Assembly: GCA_031292755.1 (NCBI GenBank)
Contig: JARLGM010000048.1
Coordinates: 1-38,951, forward strand
Reading direction: 5' to 3'
Length of the DNA: 38,951 bases
Source of the DNA: Candidatus Sulfopaludibacter sp.
Lineage (GTDB): Bacteria > Acidobacteriota > Terriglobia > Bryobacterales > Bryobacteraceae
Part shown: one piece after another, positions 7,817 through 16,710 of the stretch
How positions within the stretch are numbered: the first letter of the stretch is position 1
How the letters are laid out: each line of letters starts with the position of its first letter
Notes under the pieces: generated by a model
The model's database searches: none
Told to the model about the DNA's origin: nothing
Seen by the model: only the letters and a program-made list of their open reading frames with translations
Made by a program: the position numbers and the translations under genes

Positions 7817-9443
7817 ATGCTACCATCTTTTTTCTGACCCGCTATCACCCAACCAAGCTGGCGCTTGCGGCCTGCGCCACGTTCTTTCTCTCCGCCCAGG
7901 CCTTCATTCCGCGGCTGGGGGTGGAGGACGATGAAGCCATCTTCGCCATGCCCATCCTGCAGCCGCGCAGCGGTATGTGGGTAACGGTGTGGCACTCCCA
8001 CTTCCTGTTCATGCTGATGACCTATCTGGGGACGGTGAAGACGTGGATCTACGCGCCCATTCTGCGCGTATTCGGCGCCGGCGTCTGGGTCTTGCGCGAG
8101 CCCGCTTTGCTGGCCGGGGCGGCCGGCATCTGGCTCTTCTACCTGCTGCTGCGCCGCACCAATGGCGAGCGGGCCGCGGTGCTGGGCGCATGGTTGCTGG
8201 CCGTGGACTCCATTTACATGCTGACCACCTGTTTCGATTGGGGACCGGTGGCGCTGCAGCACCTGCTGGAAATCGGCGCCATGGCCGCGCTGGTGCGCTT
8301 CTACCAGGAGCGGCGCCAGCGCTTCCTGGCTCTTGGTTTCTTTCTGTTCGGCCTGGCGATGTGGGACAAAGCCCTGGCCGCATGGATGCTCTCGGGAATC
8401 GGCATCGGTGTGCTGATCGTGATGCCGCGCCAGGTCTTCGGCCTGTTCACGCGCCGGCGGGTTGGGGTCGCGCTGCTGGCTTTCACGATGGGCTCGCTGC
8501 CCCTGTTGCTCTTCAATGCGCAAAATCACTGGGTGACCTTTCGCGGAAACTTCAAGCGCGACTTCAGCGACCTCCCCAATAAATCACGCATGCTCATGAA
8601 CACGGTAGGCGGGCAGGGACTGTTCGGGTACATGACCGGCGAAGATCGCGATACGCCCCAGCCGCATCCGCCGGGCGCCCTGGTACAGCAGATTTCCGGC
8701 TGGGCCGGGCACCCGCGGTATAACCTGATGATCTACGCGTTTCTGCTGGCGGTCCTGCTGGCCGTGCTGGCGCGCGGCCGGCCCTGCGGACCATTCTGGC
8801 CGCCCTCATCGCCATGGCCATCGCCTGGATCCAGATGGCCATCACGGCGGGCGCGGGCGGGAGCGTGCATCACACCATTCTGTTGTGGCCGCTGCCCGTG
8901 GCCATCGTGGCCGTCTCGTTCGGCGCTGCATCGCGCCGCATCGGCCGCGCGGGCCTGCCCGTGGTGATGGCCGTGGCGCTGGTCCTGATGGTCTCGCATT
9001 TCCTGGTGACCAATGAGTATTACTACCAGATGACCCGCAACGGCGCGGGCTCGGTAAGTTGGACCGACGCCATTTTTCCGCTCAACGATGCTTTGAAAAC
9101 GGTACCGGCCGACTACATTTTCTGCGTCGATTGGGGCATCCTCGACAGCTTGCGCCTGCTGTCTCACGGGAAACTGAAACTCCGCGAAGGGTCGTACCCC
9201 GTCACTAATCCGGAGTTGACTGCCGCGGATCGCGATGCGATTGTGCGGCGCGTGTCCGATCCGGAAGCGATCTTCATCGGCCGCGTCAGGCCGGTGGAGG
9301 TCTTTGAGGGAGTGACGGAAAAACTGGTGCGCATCGCGGCGGATGGCGGCTATTCCCGGCAAATGATCACGGCCATTCACGATGGCTTCGGCCGGCCCAT
9401 ATTCGAAGTGTTCCGCTTCGTGCCGGCGCAAGGGTCACAGTAG
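7817..9443 (+). pseudogene. Membrane glycosyltransferase (GT-C / ArnT-PMT-like), frame disrupted
   Basis: This is a polytopic membrane protein with an acidic 'VEDDEAIFAMP' motif in the first periplasmic loop, as in GT39/RgtA-type transferases that use polyprenyl-phosphate sugars. Many hydrophobic helices follow ('EPALLAGAAGIWLFYLLLRR', 'FLALGFFLFGLAMWDKALAA'), with a soluble C-terminal part. The frame used at 7921-8780 is continued after about 8770-8785 by another frame (8784-9443, 'TILAALIAMAIAWIQMAI'), so one base appears lost in a GC-rich stretch. At the 5' end the frame is open back to 7801 but has no ATG/GTG/TTG before the GTG at 7921, which would remove the first helix. An ATG at 7817 would join it if the T6 run (7828-7833) had one more T. 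Both breaks could be assembly errors; otherwise the gene is inactive. Confidence 0.7.
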
Positions 9444-10304
9444 CCGCAGTTTGCAGGCGACCCGAACCACCAGGGAGCGAATCAAGGCGTCGAGCCTTTG
9501 GTTTGACTCGCGATACTGCTCCGCCAGATCGCGCGTGGCGTCTTTACTGAATGCGAACGGACCCTTGCGGGCCGCGATGGGCAGCGACCAGGCATAACGC
9601 CGGAAGATCCCGAACTCGGGATAATCTTCGCTGTCGATGCGCACATCGGTGAAACCAGCGGCCGCCAGCACGCTCTTCAGTCCCGCCTCTGAGAACTCGC
9701 GCATTTCCAGCGTGGAGCCTGTGCCGCCGTGGAAGATCAGGTCGTCGAACGCCTGTAAGTCACCTTGCGGCGTGCGGTTCACCAGCACCGTCCGGTCCGC
9801 AAGGCGCGCAAATCCGAAGTCGTGCAGTTTGCCGAACCGCTCGGTAGTCCGGTCTTCCAGCGAATACGGCACGGTGAAGACGAACACCCCCGAGGGCTTG
9901 AGCAGGTTGGAAACGTTTTGAAACGCCGCTTCCACGGGCGAAACCACATGCTCCAGAACTTCGCTGGAAAGCAGAAAATCGTAGCGGCCGGATTCGCCGG
10001 CGCCGCCATGGGCGATATCGAAGCGTGGTTCGCGATGGTAAAACGTATTGCGGTAATCCAGCCGGTCGGCCAGCCGCCCGGCATACGATTCGCCGTCGCT
10101 GGTGCCGAGACCGCGCAGGCTCTTGATGCGAGGAAAGTCGGGCAGCGCCAGACTGGCGCCGAACAGTTCCTGGCTTAGCAGGTGGATCAGCGCGCGCACC
10201 CGCACGTTCGATCCGCAATGCGCGCAGCCGGGAGTCTCCGGCTCCGGCGCCGCCGCCGGGCGCGGGTTCTTGCGGCCGCATATGTTGCAGGTGAAAAAGG
10301 TCGT
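9435..10304 (-). CDS. Class I SAM-dependent methyltransferase with N-terminal zinc ribbon, apparent ACG start
   Basis: The usual start would be GTG at 10205 (256 residues), but the frame continues upstream through a clear zinc ribbon (CNIC ... CAHC, bases ~10240-10290) that belongs to this methyltransferase type. No ATG/GTG/TTG precedes it in frame. An ACG codon at 10304 sits five bases after GGGGAG (10315-10310), an excellent ribosome-binding site, giving 289 residues. The catalytic domain carries 'YDFLLSSEVLEHVVSPVEAA' (motif II with the Glu-His of the SAM fold) and 'LLKPSGVFVFTVPY'. The substrate is unknown. Such proteins often modify cell-surface sugars, which would suit the adjacent convergent glycosyltransferase gene; the two overlap by nine bases at their 3' ends. 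Confidence 0.8.
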   Translation of the reverse strand, partial: TTFFTCNICGRKNPRPAAAPEPETPGCAHCGSNVRVRALIHLLSQELFGASLALPDFPRIKSLRGLGTSDGESYAGRLADRLDYRNTFYHREPRFDIAHGGAGESGRYDFLLSSEVLEHVVSPVEAAFQNVSNLLKPSGVFVFTVPYSLEDRTTERFGKLHDFGFARLADRTVLVNRTPQGDLQAFDDLIFHGGTGSTLEMREFSEAGLKSVLAAAGFTDVRIDSEDYPEFGIFRRYAWSLPIAARKGPFAFSKDATRDLAEQYRESNQRLDALIRSLVVRVACKLRLL

Positions 10305-10309
10305 GTCGG

Positions 10310-10315
10310 CTCCCC
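10310..10315 (-). promoter_or_regulatory. Strong Shine-Dalgarno that points to the ACG start
   Basis: Read on the minus strand, GGGGAG begins in the last base of the upstream gene's TAG stop (10317-10315) and is followed by five bases (CCGAC) and then ACG. The spacing is ideal and no other start codon serves it in the methyltransferase frame. Confidence 0.5.
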
Positions 10316-11178
10316 TATTTCGGAACGGTATCGAAGCGGGTGAGCGATTGGACGCCGAATTCCTGCGCGGTGGTCCGCGAATCCGTAACCCAGGACGCGT
10401 TTTTCAGGTTCACTTCAAAGCGCCGGTTGTTATAAACCACGCCCGCCGCCTCGGTGAAGGGCCGGTTCCAGTGTTGCCCGGTCGAGATCCAATAACTGTT
10501 CGCCGGGTGTCCATACTTGTCCGGTTGCAGGGCAAACTCCAGGCGAAAGGAAGTGCCCTTCAGAAGCCCCCGGTGGCTCATCATCTTCACGGGGTCGCCT
10601 CCGTAGTGCAATTCCGCCCAGGTCTCGCCTTCGCAGCCGGTATCTACCAGTGTGCCTTCCAGGTGCACGGGGAAAAAGGTGGCCGGATCGAGCCGGACGG
10701 TGCCTTCCACCGAAGCCGTACAGCGCACTTCGGGCCGGGGATCGTGAACGCGGGCTTTATCGTGCCGGATGGCGATGGTGTAGCTGTCGACCAGTTTGAC
10801 CTTCAGGCTCCGCAGCAGCGATTCCACCCGCAAGGGCGGCTCCACGGGGTCCTGGCCGCTGCACCGCACGTCGGCATCTTCGTTCAGCTTGTAGGGCGCC
10901 ACGCCATCGCCCCAGGAGAGAACGGCGTTGCAACGCCGGCCATCCTGCCGGATCACTGATTCCACCGTCACATCCGGCAGGCGCCGCAAGGTGTGCCCGG
11001 CACGGTCCGTCAGGGTGTGGTTCTGGATGGTCGTCCAGTTCCAGTGAGGTTCCTGCTCGTGGTTGCGGTCTAAGGCGGCCCGGGCTTTCTCCAGCAGGTC
11101 CGCGGCGGAAGGCTGGGCGATTGCGGGAACGGCAGTGGCAAGCAATCCCGCGAGCGCGTAGAGGCGGCCGGCCGTCAT
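10315..11178 (-). CDS. Exported protein of unknown function
   Basis: 287 residues with a signal peptide (MTAGRLYALAGLLATAVPAIAQ, residues 1-22). The mature part starts with a helix 'SAADLLEKARAALDRNHE', then alternating strands including 'WNWTTIQNHTLTDRAG'. It has several cysteines and ends in 'FEVNLKNASWVTDSRTTAQEFG'. It resembles the secreted beta-rich proteins found widely in Solibacter-type genomes but has no catalytic motif I recognise. The gene lies 21 bp after the transglutaminase stop and ends on top of the methyltransferase ribosome-binding site, so the minus-strand genes from 12798 to 9435 are probably one transcript. Confidence 0.78.
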   Translation of the reverse strand: MTAGRLYALAGLLATAVPAIAQPSAADLLEKARAALDRNHEQEPHWNWTTIQNHTLTDRAGHTLRRLPDVTVESVIRQDGRRCNAVLSWGDGVAPYKLNEDADVRCSGQDPVEPPLRVESLLRSLKVKLVDSYTIAIRHDKARVHDPRPEVRCTASVEGTVRLDPATFFPVHLEGTLVDTGCEGETWAELHYGGDPVKMMSHRGLLKGTSFRLEFALQPDKYGHPANSYWISTGQHWNRPFTEAAGVVYNNRRFEVNLKNASWVTDSRTTAQEFGVQSLTRFDTVPK

Positions 11179-11199
11179 CAGTTACATTCTTATCACATC

Positions 11200-12054
11200 C
11201 TACGTCCCGGTTTGCACGGCGATTTGAAAGGTCATCGCGGCGTTGGCCTTTCCGCGAAACGTGCCGGTCATGGGGGCGGCAAGGCGGGAGTCGGCCGCGG
11301 CGGCCACGGCGACGTGGGCCGTGGAAACGGCCAACCCGCGGGAGGGGTCATACCCGCGCCACCCGGCACCGTCGAGATAAACTTCCGCCCAGGCGTGCAT
11401 GTGGGCATCCCCTGCAAAGCCGGCCCAGCATTCATATCCGCTGACAAAGCGGGCCGGTACGCCAAGGTGCCGGCAGGCGGCGCAGAACAGGACGGCCAGG
11501 TCGCGGCAGGAGCCAGTACCGGTGCGCAGGGTTTCTTCCGGCGGAAGCGGCGCGCCTTCGTCCCGCACGATGTGGGTGGACCGCTCGTAAAGCGCGCTCG
11601 TCAGCGCATTCAGAAAATCCAGGGTGCGCCACCCGTTCTGCCCGGCCAGGGAGAGCGCGAACTGCTTTACCTCTCCGGAATCCCCGGGCGCGGTGCAGGG
11701 GGCCAGGGCGGATGCCAGCGGTTCGCCGTAGACCAGCGGCAGGGAGGACAGGTGAGACGCCGGCAGAACGTAGTCGAACGGGTTCTCGCGCAGCGTCTCC
11801 ACGGCAAAGGAACTGTGCACCGCCAGTTCCGAAACGGCGCCGGAAAACCATGCCTGGGTGGCCACGTTGCCGTCCTGATCCAGGTATTCGGTGGTCCCGT
11901 CGGGCGCGGGCGTAATCCGCAGCGAGTAACCCAAGAGACGCTGCGAGCCATCCACACGCGGGCGCAGACGGAAAACGTGAGGCTCCAGAAAGACCGGCGC
12001 GTCGTAGCGGTAAACGGTGGAGTGTTGCAGGGAGATCCGCATCCGCGGCGCCAC
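11200..12054 (-). CDS. Transglutaminase-like cysteine peptidase family protein
   Basis: 284 residues from GTG 12054, or 280 from ATG 12042 ('MRISLQHSTVYRY'), which fits the family N-terminus better. The N-terminal region (~5-110) is the bacterial transglutaminase-like beta domain. The papain-like core follows with the full triad: Cys183 in 'GTGSCRDLA', His220 in 'AHMHAWAEVYLDG', Asp236 in 'GYDPSRG' (numbered from GTG). Family members cleave or cross-link peptides. In many bacteria this gene type travels with the Anbu proteasome-like peptidase, ATP-grasp and alpha-E genes. Here it directly follows the Anbu-like gene (adjacent stop and start), but the ATP-grasp and alpha-E partners are not in the window. 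Confidence 0.92.
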   Translation of the reverse strand: MAPRMRISLQHSTVYRYDAPVFLEPHVFRLRPRVDGSQRLLGYSLRITPAPDGTTEYLDQDGNVATQAWFSGAVSELAVHSSFAVETLRENPFDYVLPASHLSSLPLVYGEPLASALAPCTAPGDSGEVKQFALSLAGQNGWRTLDFLNALTSALYERSTHIVRDEGAPLPPEETLRTGTGSCRDLAVLFCAACRHLGVPARFVSGYECWAGFAGDAHMHAWAEVYLDGAGWRGYDPSRGLAVSTAHVAVAAAADSRLAAPMTGTFRGKANAAMTFQIAVQTGT

Positions 12055-12798
12055 TCAGGGTGCTACTTCGGTTCCCGTGAGCCGCGCAAAGGCAGCCTCG
12101 ATCCACTGCGAGGGAAGATCCTGCACGCTGCGGCGCATGCGTTCCTGCCACCAGTTGGAGATGGAGCGCAGGTCGTCGGCATGGTACCGCTGCTCCACCA
12201 GGTCGAAGGTGCCGCGCTGGTAGAGCAGCACGTCGATGGGGAAGTCCACGTCGGCAGCGCACAGGCGCGTTGCGTCGAACGCCAGCAACCCCACCTTGAA
12301 GGCGTAGAGCATGGAATCGTGGTGCGTGACGGAGCGCTCCAGGATCGGCTTGCCGAAACCCGACGCGCCGATGATCTGGTAGGGCGTATCGGGCCCGATT
12401 TCCACCCAATTGCCTTCCGGATAGACCAGGAAGAGGCGGTGGGCCGAATCGCTGGACATTTGCCCGCCGATCAGCGAGAACGCATTGAACGATAGTTCGG
12501 CCAGGCGCAGCGCCTCGGCATCCTCATCGCGCACGCGCCGCACCTGCCGCGCGTACAGATTGACAATCTTGAACAGGCGGTCGCGCACGCCGGTGTCGCG
12601 CGCCAGGGACTCTTCGAAGTGCAGCAGGATCTTGTCGCGCAGCGAGCGCAGGCCCGAGTTCATCACGAAAAACGCAAATCCCGGCCCCTGGTAGCTGGCC
12701 ACTTTCTTGGCGGTGAGGCATTCGTTGCCGGCCACCACGCGAGTATCGGCAATGGCGACCAGGCCCTGCTCGACTGTGATTCCCAGACAGAAAGTCAT
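12055..12798 (-). CDS. Anbu / proteasome-type peptidase
   Basis: 247 residues. It begins Met-Thr ('MTFCLGITVEQGLVAIADTR'), so removal of Met would expose the N-terminal nucleophile Thr. Asp18 ('ADTR') and Lys31/32 ('TAKKV') match the Thr-Asp-Lys catalytic set of Ntn hydrolases. The Anbu ('ancestral beta subunit') family is about this long, lacks a propeptide, and forms open-ring assemblies rather than closed barrels. Later sequence such as 'SFNAFSLIGGQ' and 'YQIIGASGFGKPIL' fits the beta-subunit fold. The downstream transglutaminase gene is its common partner. The physiological substrate of Anbu systems is unknown. Confidence 0.9.
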   Translation of the reverse strand: MTFCLGITVEQGLVAIADTRVVAGNECLTAKKVASYQGPGFAFFVMNSGLRSLRDKILLHFEESLARDTGVRDRLFKIVNLYARQVRRVRDEDAEALRLAELSFNAFSLIGGQMSSDSAHRLFLVYPEGNWVEIGPDTPYQIIGASGFGKPILERSVTHHDSMLYAFKVGLLAFDATRLCAADVDFPIDVLLYQRGTFDLVEQRYHADDLRSISNWWQERMRRSVQDLPSQWIEAAFARLTGTEVAP

Positions 12799-12868
12799 CG
12801 TTGATCCGTTGCGGCGGTGGAAGGAAGTCTCCCGGAATACATCTATCGATTGTATATCGGGGTGCCAG

Positions 12869-14743
12869 CTACTGATGGATCGTGATTAAACTGCCGGACT
12901 GGGTGGCCTGGCCGCCGTATGTCGCGATGATCGGCTGATCGCCATCCGCCAGGTTGGATGGCACCGCGACGTTGAACTGATATTGGCCCGGCTCCACCAA
13001 CCCGGCGAATTGCACGCCCGCCGCGACTCCACCGATTTTGATCACCGGCAAGGGGGACAGGGTGCCGGATTGCGTGATGGAGCCACCGGTAACCGGCGTC
13101 GATGTGGGCCCAAAACCGTTTCCGTAGAGCACGACGACTTCACCCGGTTTCGCCGGGGTAGTAGCGCCGGGATAGAGCATTGTGGGACCAAGGTAAGCCC
13201 CGTTCGCGTGCGTAGCAGCGACATAGGGGCCGCCATTGAAGACGAAGAAGGATGGCGACAGGGATTGTGCCTGCGCGGTGAACGACGCAGTGGTTGTGCC
13301 GTTGTCGGTGACCTCTACCTGGACCGGCCCGGACATCGAGTCGGGCGCCGTGAGGACATTGATCTGGGTGGGACTGATGTAGTAGACGAAGGCGGGCTTG
13401 CCGTTAACCGTCGCACTGATGTTGTCGAGTTGGGTGGGCAGTTGGTTGTTCTGGAAGTCCGGCGACTTCCAGATCCGAGAATCTCCGGTGAGGGACAAAC
13501 CCGCGCCTTTAATCTCGACCCAGCTATTCGGAGCGATGGTTGGGCTTTCCCCTTCGGCATTGGCTACCAGGGAAATCGACGGCGGTAGGAGTTGGAGATG
13601 CGCGGCCAGGATGTCAGCCGGGAACGCCAGGGCGTTGGCGTGAAAGACTTCGATGTATTGCGAAGTGAGTGAATTGCTCGCGCCCAGCGGGTAGATGCCA
13701 GTGTCGAGCATCGTCAGAAAGGTCGCTGCCGTACACGGTATGGTGCTCGTGACCGGCTCGGAACAGCCAGAGCCTTGATTGCCTAAATACTCGTTGGTTT
13801 GGAATGCGGCCATAGTTCCGAGGTCTTGCGCCGCGTTGGTTACCTCGGTGGACGCCGCCTCGCCGGGCATCAGGAAGTCGAACTGCACCACCAGGCGGCC
13901 GGGGAGTTGCTGGCTGGCCGTCGTCAATAGGGGCTGGTTCTCATCCCCAATGTGGCCGGTGATCGCGGAACCATCCTCGGCGATACCGGGGAATGCGTCA
14001 TTAGGAATGATGGAAACAGCGAATGGTTTGTCGGGGAAGCTTTTCCTGAAGGAGCCGAGGATCGCGTTCCATCCCTGGAGTAGCAGGGATGGCCGGTAGC
14101 CTGCCTGCTGCCAGGTGGCCGTGGAGTTGCTGACGCAGGCCAGACCGGTGGATGCGGCCGTTTCGGCCGGAAGCCGCAGTTCTTCGGTAGTGCGGTTGAT
14201 TCCCGTGAGTCGAACTAGCGTGATGGCGTTGTAGGTTCCGGCGGACTTCAGATGGGCAGACAGCGCGGCGATCAGGGAATCCCATTGGGCGAGGAAAGAA
14301 GGATCCCACGGAGCCGCAATGTTGACCGTATCGCAGACGCCGGTCTCCCCTGCATGAGGCGAAACAGTGAAGTTCAGCTCTGTGGCGCCGGCGCCCGCGG
14401 GCGGTGGTTGGAACAACCATGTGGGAGTCGAACTACCGGCTGGAACGACGAGGTCGATTTTCTTGCCCAGTGCGGCGACCTGGCCGATCCATTGATCGAG
14501 AGTCGCCCACTGGTACTGGCCCATTGAGGGTTCGATGGCATCCCAGCCGATCACGATGGCGACTCCGTCCACGCCGGGGACGTTGAAGGACTGGGTTAGT
14601 TGCGACGCTGTCGCGTTGGAGATCTGCGAGACATCGTTAGTGTAGATGTAAATGCCGCGGAGATCCGCTTGCACGCTGGCGGCCTGTGCAATGGCCAGGA
14701 GAACCGGCAAAAGCACCGCCCGCGATGTCAGGCTTCGGATCAT
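12869..14743 (-). CDS. Secreted protein: TIM-barrel-like domain plus TIGR03437 C-terminal domain
   Basis: 624 residues. Signal peptide residues 1-27 (MIRSLTSRAVLLPVLLAIAQA...). Residues ~30-380 look like a glycoside-hydrolase-type TIM barrel: 'GVAIVIGWDAIEPSMGQYQW' resembles the GH42/GH5-like opening in which the aglycone cleft is built, followed by 'LGKKIDLVVPAG'. Residues ~385-624 are the beta-sandwich seen in TIGR03437 ('Solibacter uncharacterised C-terminal domain'), with 'AFVYYISPTQINVLTAP', 'GEVVVLYGNGFGP' and 'GQYQFNVAVPSNLADG'. That domain occurs at the C-terminus of many large secreted acidobacterial proteins and is probably for surface attachment or assembly. Catalytic carboxylates could not be placed, so hydrolase activity is inferred only from fold. 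Confidence 0.82.
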   Translation of the reverse strand: MIRSLTSRAVLLPVLLAIAQAASVQADLRGIYIYTNDVSQISNATASQLTQSFNVPGVDGVAIVIGWDAIEPSMGQYQWATLDQWIGQVAALGKKIDLVVPAGSSTPTWLFQPPPAGAGATELNFTVSPHAGETGVCDTVNIAAPWDPSFLAQWDSLIAALSAHLKSAGTYNAITLVRLTGINRTTEELRLPAETAASTGLACVSNSTATWQQAGYRPSLLLQGWNAILGSFRKSFPDKPFAVSIIPNDAFPGIAEDGSAITGHIGDENQPLLTTASQQLPGRLVVQFDFLMPGEAASTEVTNAAQDLGTMAAFQTNEYLGNQGSGCSEPVTSTIPCTAATFLTMLDTGIYPLGASNSLTSQYIEVFHANALAFPADILAAHLQLLPPSISLVANAEGESPTIAPNSWVEIKGAGLSLTGDSRIWKSPDFQNNQLPTQLDNISATVNGKPAFVYYISPTQINVLTAPDSMSGPVQVEVTDNGTTTASFTAQAQSLSPSFFVFNGGPYVAATHANGAYLGPTMLYPGATTPAKPGEVVVLYGNGFGPTSTPVTGGSITQSGTLSPLPVIKIGGVAAGVQFAGLVEPGQYQFNVAVPSNLADGDQPIIATYGGQATQSGSLITIHQ

Positions 14744-14775
14744 GTGAGAACGTCCTCCGTTGTAGTCTCTTCAGC

Positions 14776-14781
14776 ATTATA
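14776..14781 (-). promoter_or_regulatory. Candidate -10 element (TATAAT) for the TIGR03437 protein gene
   Basis: On the minus strand the sequence upstream of the 14743 start contains an exact TATAAT 32 bp before the ATG, and a GGAGG ribosome-binding site about ten bases before it. The -35 position is weak (GCCTTT at 17-bp spacing). The 134-bp gap between this gene and the GH2 gene shows no other obvious element. Confidence 0.35.
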
Positions 14782-14877
14782 GTGAGGATAGTTAGCGGAA
14801 AGGCGGACGCGGAAGTAGCCGGAGTTCGATCCCTCGCGGGAGGTGAGCTCTCGCCGCCTGAACCCGGTACAACGATC

Positions 14878-16656
14878 TTACTGGCCTTCGGCGATGAGGC
14901 GGTGGTGCCAGTCAGCCAGTTTGGCAGCGTCGAATTTGACGATCTTGCGATCGTAAGTCATCAGGCCGTTGACTTCACCTTCCACATCGGTGGTCTGGGT
15001 ATAGACGGCAGCGGCGAGGCCCTGTTTAACGAGGGGTTCGAGCTTCTGCATCAGGTCATCGTAGCCGGCCTGGAGTTTGGCGCGATCCTCGAAAGTTCGA
15101 TAGCCCCAATTGCGTTTGTTCCACCAGAGATGGTCCTCGATGGGCAGGCCCAGTCCGCCGAACTCGCCGAGTACCGACGCGCGGAGTGGCATCGCCGGAA
15201 ACATGGCGGGGCCGGGATATTGGTGCATGTCCATCATGTCGCCGTAGCCGCGATCCTGCCATCCGCTGGGTCCGTTTACCAGGCGCGAGCCATCCAGGGC
15301 TTTGACCCACTTCAGAATATCGTTGGTGTCGTGCTGGCCCCAGCCCTCGTTGAATGGCACCCAGGCCACCACGCTGGTGACGTTGGCCAGATTGCGCACC
15401 AGCGCTTCCAGTTCGCGCCGGAAGATGGCGTCCTCCGCCGGGGTGAACTGCACGTCGTCCGCGCTGCCGCGCCGCACGCTGCCATGGCCCTTCGGCATGG
15501 CGCTGGGTAAATCCTGCCAAAGCAGGAAGCCCAGTTTGTCGCACCAGTAGTAGTAGCGGGCGGGCTCGACTTTCACGTGCTTCCGGCACATATTGAAGCC
15601 GAGTTTTTTGAGCGTTTCGATATCGGAGCGGAGCGCCGCATCGGTGGGCGCGGTGTAGAGGCCGTCGGGCCACCAGCCCTGGTCGAGCGGGCCGATCATG
15701 AACAAGGGCCGGCCGTTGAGGAAGAGCCGGTTGAATCCCGCGGCGTCTTCGCGCACCTCGATTTTGCGCATGCCGAAGTAACTGGTAACGCGATCGCCGC
15801 TGGGCAGCGAGACGTCGAGGTCGTAGAGCGTCGGCGAATCGGGCGACCAGGGCTTGAGATCGGAGAGGGGCACGGCCAATTCCTGATTGAGCTTTCCGGA
15901 AACGCGGCCGGCGGTCTTCCCGGCGAGGCGGACGATGGCGGTAAATTCGCCGGGCGAACCGGAGTGGACGGTAAGGCGCAGTTTGCGGCCGTCCAGATCG
16001 GGAATCATCGAAAGATCGGAGATGGAATGTTCGGGCACCGGCTCCAGCCAGACGGTCTGCCAGATGCCGGATACGGCGGTGTACCATATGCCGTTGGGGT
16101 TGAGCACCTGTTTGCCGCGCGGTTGCGGGCCGGAATCGGTGGGGTCCCACACAGCGACAACGATTTCGTCGGGCCCTTTGGGTTTGAGGGCATCGGTGAT
16201 ATCGAAGGTGAACGGGTCGTAACCGCCTTCATGCTTCCCGGCGGCTTTGCCATTGACCCACACTTCGGCGCGCCAGTCGACGGCGCCGAAGTGGAGGAGC
16301 AGGCGTTTGCCTTTCAACGAAGGCGCGGTGAAGTTGCGCCGGTACCAGAGCCGCTGATCCGGCGAGAGGGGTTGCCTGACACCGGAAAGGGCCGATTCCA
16401 CGGGGAATGGCACCAGGATGCGGCCGTCGTACCGGGACACGGCAGAGTCCTGTTGCGGCCGGATGGCAAAATCCCAAAGGCCATTCAGGTTGATCCAATC
16501 TTTGCGGGCCATTTGCGGCCGCGGGTATTCGGGCAAGGGGCGATCCGCTGAGACAAGCGACGTCCAGGGTGTGGTGAGCGGGCCGTCCGCCGGCTTCCAA
16601 TCCGCTCCGGACAGCGCGGGCAGGCAGAGGAGCGCGAGGGCAATCTGGCGTTTCAT
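14878..16656 (-). CDS. Exported glycoside hydrolase family 2 protein
   Basis: 592 residues. Signal peptide residues 1-18 ('MKRQIALALLCLPALSGA'). GH2 layout: N-terminal sugar-binding jelly roll (~45-205, 'WINLNGLWDFAI', 'WYRRNFTAP', 'EVWVNGKAAGKHEGGY'), an immunoglobulin-like middle domain (~210-300), and a TIM barrel (~305-590). The acid/base Glu437 lies in 'VPFNEGWG' and the nucleophile candidate Glu498 in 'VLGEFGG', both GH2 hallmarks. Members act as beta-galactosidases, beta-glucuronidases or beta-mannosidases; the specificity is not clear here. The ATG at 16656 is chosen because it opens the signal peptide; the open frame extends far upstream but only as antisense to the next gene. The divergent TldD-like gene starts 54 bp away. 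Confidence 0.92.
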   Translation of the reverse strand: MKRQIALALLCLPALSGADWKPADGPLTTPWTSLVSADRPLPEYPRPQMARKDWINLNGLWDFAIRPQQDSAVSRYDGRILVPFPVESALSGVRQPLSPDQRLWYRRNFTAPSLKGKRLLLHFGAVDWRAEVWVNGKAAGKHEGGYDPFTFDITDALKPKGPDEIVVAVWDPTDSGPQPRGKQVLNPNGIWYTAVSGIWQTVWLEPVPEHSISDLSMIPDLDGRKLRLTVHSGSPGEFTAIVRLAGKTAGRVSGKLNQELAVPLSDLKPWSPDSPTLYDLDVSLPSGDRVTSYFGMRKIEVREDAAGFNRLFLNGRPLFMIGPLDQGWWPDGLYTAPTDAALRSDIETLKKLGFNMCRKHVKVEPARYYYWCDKLGFLLWQDLPSAMPKGHGSVRRGSADDVQFTPAEDAIFRRELEALVRNLANVTSVVAWVPFNEGWGQHDTNDILKWVKALDGSRLVNGPSGWQDRGYGDMMDMHQYPGPAMFPAMPLRASVLGEFGGLGLPIEDHLWWNKRNWGYRTFEDRAKLQAGYDDLMQKLEPLVKQGLAAAVYTQTTDVEGEVNGLMTYDRKIVKFDAAKLADWHHRLIAEGQ

Positions 16657-16710
16657 AGTCGATTCGTCCGGTATTCTAACAGTTGTGCACCGGGGTGATA
16701 TCCTTAAGTC

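Noticed and set aside
14815-14870. GGAGTTCGATCCC resembling a tRNA T-loop in the gap before the TIGR03437 gene
   Set aside because: No 5-bp T-stem forms around the loop, and no acceptor stem, anticodon arm or D-arm is found, so it is not a tRNA.
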